From Nectonema munidae (taxonomy: Eukaryota; Nematomorpha; Nectonematoida; Nectonematidae), in assembly GCA_030549495.1 (NCBI GenBank), contig JAUIRK010000903.1:2170001-2234000 (forward strand): a stretch of DNA of 64,000 nucleotides, in the 5' to 3' direction. Positions 57,497-64,000 of this stretch are shown one piece after another. Every line of letters starts with the position of its first letter. The first letter of the stretch is position 1. A model generated the notes under the pieces. It saw only the letters and a list, made by a program, of their open reading frames with translations. It did not search any database and was not told the DNA's origin. The position numbers were made by a program, and so were the translations under genes.

Positions 57497-58439
57497 ATAA
57501 TTATTAATTAAAAATTTATTTTTCTTTTTTCAGTTTAATTTTTTTTGTTTTGTATAAAAAAACAAAGTTTAAAGCTCTAAAAATAATTTATAATTTTAAA
57601 AACTAGTTTTTAGGTGTTTTTTAAATGTGTTTTTAGGTGAAAAGAAATAAAAAAATTTTATTTTGTTTTAAAAAAAAAAAGAGATGAAAAAATTTTCCAA
57701 AAATATGGAAAAAATTTATTATGTTATCAGAAGAGGGCGCTAAAAGTATTATATAATTACAAAAACAAATTGTTATAAAGGTATTTAATCATTTTCAAAC
57801 TGTTTTGTTTCCAATATATAGCATAAATTTTCTCAAAGTTACTTGCACAACTATAGGTTTTTATAATTTTTTCTTAAGTTAAGACACTTGGGGCAAGTTG
57901 AAAATTTTCAGGGGGGGGGCAAAAAATAAAACTGGGGGGGGGGGGGGCACTTGCCCCAAAAATATATAGGTTGCGCGGGAGGTTTTTAAATTTTGAGTGT
58001 TCAATTTAATTTGAAAAGAGTAAAGACTTTTTAACCCAAATACACATAAATATGTTCTTTATTTACAAATAAGAACTTGAAATTAAAAATACTATAAGAT
58101 AAATGTTTTAAATAAAAAGATATACAGATATTTAAGTGTGGTAATTGTATTTTCCTTGACCTTCATCTTGGCTTGTACTTGTTCTTCCTTCATCGCCTCT
58201 ATCACCTTTGTAAATGGATAACCTTGGTCATACCTTTATGTTGCAATTATACTACACCTACTTCATCATTGTTACCAATAAACTGATTCGCCATTAGCGT
58301 CTTGCTTAATTGATTTCATGTGTATATAAAAAACTCGCTCCTCCTGAATTTCCGACATATTTTACTTACCTGTTGAATATTGTTCAATAAAGCTTCTTTT
58401 AACCTTACCTTTCTTCTCATGTCAATTTATTGAACAATA
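57497..58439. other. AT-rich DNA with G-run transposon ends
   Basis: At 57891-57962, CACTTGGGGCAAGTTGAAAA, two long G runs and GGCACTTGCCCC form a decayed inverted-repeat end of hAT character. From about 58140 to 58440 base composition becomes more mixed ahead of the gag fossil and may belong to that element's leader. No gene recognised. Confidence 0.35.
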
Positions 58440-58850
58440 TTACTAATGGCATCTAAGCTCTTGAAACCTGTTCGTCTCGAGTTGGACCTCTCTTCTCCAC
58501 CTCAAGAGAGTGGAAGTATTGGAAAAGAAGCCTGGTAAACTTCATAACGGAATATGGAGATAGTGCTCCTTATAAGCTTAGAACACTCATCAATTGTGTC
58601 TCTTTAATGTGTATGAATACATCGAAGATTACGCCTCTTACGATTCTGCAATCGAAATCTTATCTCGGCTTTTCGATAAGAAACTTAATTGTTTGCCCGT
58701 CATTTGTTGGCTACAAGGCGACAACAACCTGGAAAGTCTCTAGATCAATTTTTACAGGAGCTCGTCAAACTTGGCAAGAATAAAAAATGTCTCAGCTCGA
58801 GAATATCGTGTTGATGATGCGCATTTGAATTGTGTTGTTGTTTGATAGGG
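58440..58850 (+). mobile_element. Gag fragment of a Ty3/gypsy-like fossil
   Basis: Plus-strand fragments resemble the gag N-terminal half of the 42654-46693 element: a KLLKPVRLELD start, a VYEYIEDYASYDSAI-like middle and an RHLLATRRQQPGKSLDQFLQ block. It is an old, truncated copy with several breaks; no pol part or LTR pair was recognised next to it. Confidence 0.6.
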
Positions 58851-59190
58851 TTGAGTGCTAAGAATTTGTAGTCGTATATATGAGTTATGTACGGGGTGGC
58901 TTCCAAAGGATAGACTAAGGAGTATGTGGGTAGTGTTAAAACTTAGTGAGTAAGTTGTGCCATATATTGTCCAAGAAGAGAATTGAAAAAGGTGAGTGAA
59001 AGGGAGTGGAGTAAATGTAGAAAATTGTTCCCCAACTCGCACAGTTCCTCGCGGGGTGAGCATCTCCCCGATCCGACCTAAGAATTCACTCCCCGCTGGA
59101 CTCTAATTTGTAGATGTATTATAAAGACTCCTTGGATAATTTCCTTTTCGATATTCCTTGGATTTGGAATAAATGGCTTTTCTGTGCGAG
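58851..59190. other. Unassigned DNA before the tandem duplication
   Basis: Somewhat less AT-rich than its surroundings. Minus-strand frames are rich in Ser, Thr, Pro and His like LINE-A, but I could not align them to a LINE-A domain. Confidence 0.3.
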
Positions 59191-61110
59191 AGAATAGGAT
59201 GGTGTGAAATGTATAAATTTTAGTTCATCTAAGCTGAAGGAGACTTTGTAGTTGGTGGCCATTGTTTGTATTTTTGTGATTAGTGTGATTGATGTTGTTT
59301 AGTTTTTGGAATTGTGCAAAGACGGAATTTAAGTTAAGGAAATTAATAATGTGGTTTAGGAAGATTAGCTATATGATAACTGTTAGGCTACCCCCTAGTG
59401 GAGTAGAGAGAATGTTTCAGGATGTATTTAATGTTGTTGTGTACAGGATCAGGATGCGTTTTTTAAAATATTGTTTATGAATGAAATTGTTAAGCTTTAA
59501 AATTGGTACATCCAATCATAAGAATTTTCTTCAAGTGGTCGTCAGTAAATCTTGTTCGATGCGTTGACTTCACATACTTCATTTTCGAAAATTTTGCTCA
59601 CATTTGTACGTTGTTCCAAAAACTGAGCCATACCTAACTTTTTAAAGGATAAAGATTTGTAACATTTTTAGATATTCTCTATGCTTTTTTTTCAACAAAG
59701 TAGAAGCCTGTAAATCGATTAGCTCAAGTTGTATATCTGCTGGCGTTGTAAATATTTTTCTACTTGTATGAAAATATCTTCTCCAGTTGTTGTCCCATGC
59801 ATACTACACACTGAGGCCAATTCTTCAATTATTTGATAATTTCGATTGACTCCACGAACATATATAAGAAGCTGAGACATGCTAGAGAGATCAATAGACT
59901 TATCAATTGCAATTGAATCCACCAAAAAGATTTTAGCTTTCTCGTGTAATTGAAATTGTATGTTTTACTGAACTTGCTGAAAGGCTGATATTTGCAAACA
60001 GTCATTTGCTGCTTCCATTATGCACTCTTTTATGAAGGTACCATCAGTAAATGGTTTTCCACGCTTTGCTAACTTATTCACTATTGCATAACTTACTCGA
60101 GTGATAGATTAGTTTTCAACGACCTTTTTTGTGAAACTTCGTGAGACTAGGATTGGTGTGAAATGTATAAATTTTGTTCATCGAACGCTGTTTTCCAAGG
60201 AGATTTTGAGTGTGTTGCATTGTTTGTATTTCTTGTGATTAGTGTGATTGATGTTGTTTAGTTTTTTGAATTTGTGCAAAGACGGAATTTAAGTTAAGGA
60301 AATTAATAATGTGGGTTTAGGAAGATTAGCTATATGATAACTGGTTAGGGGCTACCCCTAGTGGAGTAGAGAGAATGTTTCAGGATGTATTTAATGTTGT
60401 TGTGTACAGGATCAGGATGCGTTTTTTAAAATATTGTTTATGAATGAAATTGTTAAGCTTTAAAATTGGTACATCCAATCATAAGGAATTTTCTTCAAGT
60501 GGTCGTCAGTAAATCTTGTTCGATGCGTTGACTTCACATACTTCATTTTCGAAAATTTTGCTCACATTTGTACGTTGTTCCAAAAACTGAGCCATACCTA
60601 ACTTTTTAAAGGATAAAGATTTGTAACATTTTTAGATATTCTCTATGCTTTTTTTTCAACAAAGTAGAAGCCTGTAAATCGATTAGCTCAAGTTGTATAT
60701 CTGCTGGCGTTGTAAATATTTTTCTACTTGTATGAAAATATCTTCTCCAGTTGTTGTCCCATGCATACTACACACTGAGGCCAATTCTTCAATTATTTGA
60801 TAATTTCGATTGACTCCACGAACATATATAAGAAGCTGAGACATGCTAGAGAGATCAATAGACTTATCAATTGCAATTGAATCCACCAAAAAGATTTTAG
60901 CTTTCTCGTGTAATTGAAATTGTATGTTTTACTGAACTTGCTGAAAGGCTGATATTTGCAAACAGTCATTTGCTGCTTCCATTATGCACTCTTTTATGAA
61001 GGTACCATCAGTAAATGGTTTTCCACGCTTTGCTAACTTATTCACTATTGCATAACTTACTCGAGTGATAGATTAGTTTTCAACGAACTTTTTTGTGAAG
61101 AAACTTCTGT
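59191..61110. repeat. 964-bp tandem duplication within an hAT pseudogene
   Basis: Unit 1 (about 59191-60153) and unit 2 (about 60154-61110) are nearly identical and offset by 964 bp. A 68-residue minus-strand frame is exactly the same in both (59719-59925 and 60683-60889). The start of unit 2 (about 60186-60225, GAACGCTGTTTTCCAAGGAG) also resembles 61150-61180, which lies beyond the second unit, so the junction is a mosaic. Could be a real recent duplication or an assembly artefact. Confidence 0.88.
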
Positions 61111-61361
61111 GAGACTCCAAATTAGATTTCAAAGACTCAATTTTTTCAGAACGCTGTTTTCCATGAAGTTTTGAGTGTGTTGAAAGATGCTTTGTTTCGT
61201 AGTTACGATGAATGTGGTATTCTTTTAAAACCGCAATACTTTCCTTGCATATCACCAAATGGCTTTTTGGTAATTTGTTCCCTCAAAAAAGTACTTTTCT
61301 TCCTAACTTTTATTTTTGATACGGTATTTTTTTTATCAACTTTTCTCTTTTTAGAAGCCAT
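59700..61361 (-). pseudogene. hAT transposase (EPM2AIP1/GTF2IRD2-like type), duplicated and broken
   Basis: Reading down from 61361: a basic start MASKKRKVDKKNTVSKIKVR, then a zinc-finger/BED-like block CKESIAVLKEYHIHRNYETK with KHLSTHSKLHGKQRSEKIES (61258-61073). Next come AKRGKPFTDGTFIKECIMEA and VDSIAIDKSIDLSSMSQLLI (the first catalytic Asp region as DKSIDLS), YVRGVNRNYQIIEELASVCS and HGTTTGEDIFIQVEKYL (60889-60683). The same block is repeated at 59925-59719. The C-terminal dimerisation domain is not seen. Stops and frame changes are present. The TIR near 62599 probably belongs to it. Confidence 0.85.
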
Positions 61362-61424
61362 GTGTAAAAATAAATATAGAAAACTTTGATTTAACGTTAT
61401 TTGGAGAGTTCTTTGTTTTAACAA

Positions 61425-62520
61425 TCGTTACGTTTAGTTTTTTTCTGCAAAAAATAACGATTATATTAGTATGAAATTAAAGTTAATTTTGCGTAGTTTT
61501 TTTGTTTGTTGATTTGAATTATACTTCTGCAGATTAAAATTTATAAAATGTAAATAAATAAGGAAATTTCACTTTACAAAAAAGTATTTTATCAAAATTT
61601 GAATAAATTTATGTTATTAATTTGCTATAAATTCATAAAAAAAACTTTATTTTTGTTTTTTTATAAGTAAAAAAACTGCAAGACGAATTAACTCAAAAAT
61701 AAGGTATAAAGTAATCTTATTCAAAACTCCGTGTAATAAGGAGAGCTCTAAACTTATGAATACTTAAAATAAGTGATTAGACATCATAAAAAATTTAAAA
61801 TATTCGTTTGCTTTAAATTTCTAAAAATTTTCATTTTACTGTTTTTTGTACTTTTTTGATTTATAAGTTGCTAACAAATAATTAAAAAAAAATACTATTC
61901 AAAAAGCACTAGGATAATTTACAAATTAGTATGAAAAAGGTTAAAACTGTGAAATGAAAAATGTAATTGCAAACATGCACATAAAAAATATATATTAAAA
62001 AAATTAATTTTTCTAGTTTTAAAAAAAAATTATTTCAAAATCTTTTTTTCTTAAATTTATTAGGTAAAAATTAATTAAAGATAAATTACAAGGAATAAAA
62101 TACAGAATAATTTAAATATAAGAGACTTGTGAGTAAAAAGAGAAAAAATTATATTACTTTTCAAAAACACTAAAAATATCAGAGTGTAAAATGCATTATA
62201 GTAGTTATAAAAATGGCATAAACGTCACTAAAACTCTACTGCTATATAACATGCATTTCCTCAAAACATTTCCAGTATATCATATTCAAAATATATATCT
62301 ATGCATATAGTTAAATACGTCATAAAAGCAATACTGATATATAATTACAGACAAAAAATAATTATGCATAATATGATATATAATAAGACAGTGATAATTA
62401 CATATACTATAAAAAATAAACAAATCATCAGCAAAACTGTTTCTTATTCACTAATACTCAATGTTGCGTTCACTCAACATTTGAAAAAAATAATATTATT
62501 TGACGAAAAATGAAACAACG
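61425..62520. other. AT-rich DNA, probably 5' part of the hAT element
   Basis: Lies between the transposase start and the TIR at 62599. Very AT-rich; no gene, RNA or repeat recognised. Confidence 0.4.
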
Positions 62521-62535
62521 TTTCATTATTTGACT

Positions 62536-62599
62536 CGGGCCGGACAAAAAGGTCTCGCGGGTCGGTTCTGGTCCGCGGGCTGTAGTTTGGTCACCCCTG
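62536..62599 (-). repeat. hAT terminal inverted repeat (Charlie-like)
   Basis: On the minus strand it begins CAGGGGTGACCAAACTACAG, then CCCGCGGACCAGAACCGACC and CGCGAGACC. The GC-rich CAGGGGTGxCCAAACTxxGGCCCGCGG pattern is the standard end of Charlie-type hAT elements, which fits the transposase downstream. The right-hand octamer would be TCTTAAAG (62600-62607); no partner end was found. Confidence 0.78.
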
Positions 62600-62689
62600 T
62601 CTTAAAGTATTTGAAATAAGTATCTACTTCATGATCTTAGGCTTTTTTATCTCTTGTATTTTATTATCAAGTATCTTTTTAGTATCTGA

Positions 62690-63470
62690 AGTTTCGTGAT
62701 ATTCATTGTTAAATTACAAAAAGTTGCCAACTTTCTTCATATAAAGGATTCTGTCTTTCGTGCAAAAGGAAAAATATAGACAAATTTAATTTAAATTAAA
62801 ATTTTGATAGTAACTAAATCTTCATATAATATCATCTGCAACAGTATTAATAATTGTGACCTTTTGAAAATTTTCAGATTTTCAACAAAACTTGGTGAAA
62901 TGATAATTGTAATCTTACCCTTGTATTGTAATTTTAATCTAACTAATAAGATATTGGTTTAAAGATTTTTTATTTGCAAAAGAAGAACTTATTTTTCATG
63001 GTAAAAATTTTTTTAGAAGCATATTAGATCATTATGCCACTTACTAGTCCATTGGAACATGATAGATCTTCGATTTTGTCAAGAAAAATTTTTCTAAAAA
63101 GAAGTTTATTTTTTTTAATAATTATTTCATACTCACATTAAAATAATTAATTTTCTGGCATACATCACTAATTCAATTGAAACTTCCAGATATATTTTAA
63201 CCGTATTAGCTAAAATGGAAAACAGAAATAAAAGAAGCATATTCGATTTGGTATAAAAACCAATATTTTAATTGAATTATGAAAATATTTTTGGACAAAG
63301 TTTTTAGACGTAAACCACAAATTTGATAGAAGGTTTCAGATATTTTCAAACACTAAATCATAAAACTAAGTCCGGAAATGAAATCAGCACTTTTAATTTC
63401 TATCAAAACAAATTTTATTTAAATTTCAAAAATATTTCTGTAGACATTAGACCTAAATTGCACATTTGAC
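62690..63470 (-). mobile_element. Satellite-bearing TIR element, partial copy C
   Basis: Same orientation as copy A. GTGATATTCATTGTTAAATT ... CAAAAAGTTGCCAACTTTCT, GACCTTTTGAAAATTTTCAG and AAACTTGGTGAAATGATAAT parallel A at about 23572-23790. Then TCATTATGCCACTTACTAGT matches 23883-23915, and one to two array units follow (63240-63470: TTTTTAGACGTAAACCACAA). TIRs are absent, so it is a fragment. It shows the family is dispersed. Confidence 0.72.
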
Positions 63471-64000
63471 AAGTATGGATGATTAGGTATTAAGTCTAAT
63501 TCCATTACTGCTATAAACATCATTAAAAATCTAAGAGGGGAATCAGAAAGATGCATAAATCTAGTACTGATTCTCCTAGAACAGGATGGGGAAAATATCC
63601 AAGACCTGAGAAATAACATCTCGAATGTTAGCTCAAAAAACAATCCCGCGAATTACCCATCCAGACACCCGCAAGACGGGGGAATACATGAAGTGATTAT
63701 CCAAGGATTATTAATGTGCATAAATAAGCCACAGCAGAAGTACTCGAAACCATCTAAAAAGGATTTAAATTGAGTGTGGGAAATAACCTACGAGATAGCC
63801 TGTAAACACAGCAGTTAATTCAGTTTGCACCCCCTCTCCCGCCTCAATGGCGAAAAAATCGGATACATTAATCGAAAATCAGTTAACGGATAACAAATGG
63901 CAACATTCCTAACAAGCTATGGGCTAGAGTAAAAATAGCTAGCACAATTTGAATAGTTACTCTTCTTTTTCTTTGTTTTCACGTTATACTCCCACCCAGC
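63471..64000. other. Unassigned DNA at the window end
   Basis: Less AT-rich than the rest (e.g. ACCCATCCAGACACCCGCAA, CACCCCCTCTCCCGCCTCAA). Short frames only; no homology recognised. It could be the edge of another element. Confidence 0.35.

Overview
This is an AT-rich (roughly two thirds A+T by eye), repeat-dense stretch of animal nuclear DNA. Introns with GT-AG borders, an NUBPL gene, an MFSD12-type gene, APE-type LINEs, tRNA-derived SINEs and hAT, piggyBac and Tigger transposons all point to a metazoan. The families present suggest an arthropod, plausibly a crustacean such as a copepod. That placement is inference; nothing in the window fixes the species. Only two host genes were recognised. 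Almost everything else is mobile-element DNA of different ages, much of it nested.

Layout. 1-6.3 kb: relic of an unassigned element-encoded protein, a 490-bp dispersed repeat in two copies, a complete non-autonomous hAT element with perfect 8-bp target duplications (1469-3238), and a decayed piggyBac split by the second repeat copy. 6.3-10.4 kb: two exons of an MFSD12-like transporter on the minus strand, with a Tigger/pogo relic just upstream. 10.4-20.4 kb: LINE fragments of one I-like family on both strands, a foldback element, a SINE with 13-bp target duplications, and two adjacent long hairpins. 20.5-21.5 kb: an intact, intronless NUBPL gene (minus).

22.2-28.3 kb: a terminal-inverted-repeat (TIR) element (copy A) carrying satellite-like arrays, fused head to head with a partial copy (D) that holds a short hAT element, then an hAT transposase fragment. 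28.8-32.8 kb: a Helitron-like end pair, a possible TIR element and unassigned DNA. 32.9-42.4 kb: one Jockey/CR1-like LINE (minus) interrupted by a DDE-type element of unassigned superfamily and, separately, by a piggyBac with TTAA target duplications. 42.6-52.3 kb: one I-like LINE (minus) interrupted by a Ty3/gypsy LTR element with near-identical LTRs and by a short TIR element.

52.6-56.7 kb: copy B of the satellite-bearing TIR element, inserted inside a SINE. 56.7-64 kb: more SINE copies, a gag relic, an hAT transposase pseudogene with a 964-bp tandem duplication, and a partial copy (C) of the satellite-bearing family.

The most unusual object is the A/B/C/D family: about 4 kb, TIRs beginning CCCTATTAGTG, a TTAA at the outer end of both A and B, and two unrelated tandem arrays that both have a period near 150 bp. 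I see no transposase in it. The host genes do not form a pathway or operon with each other or with the elements.
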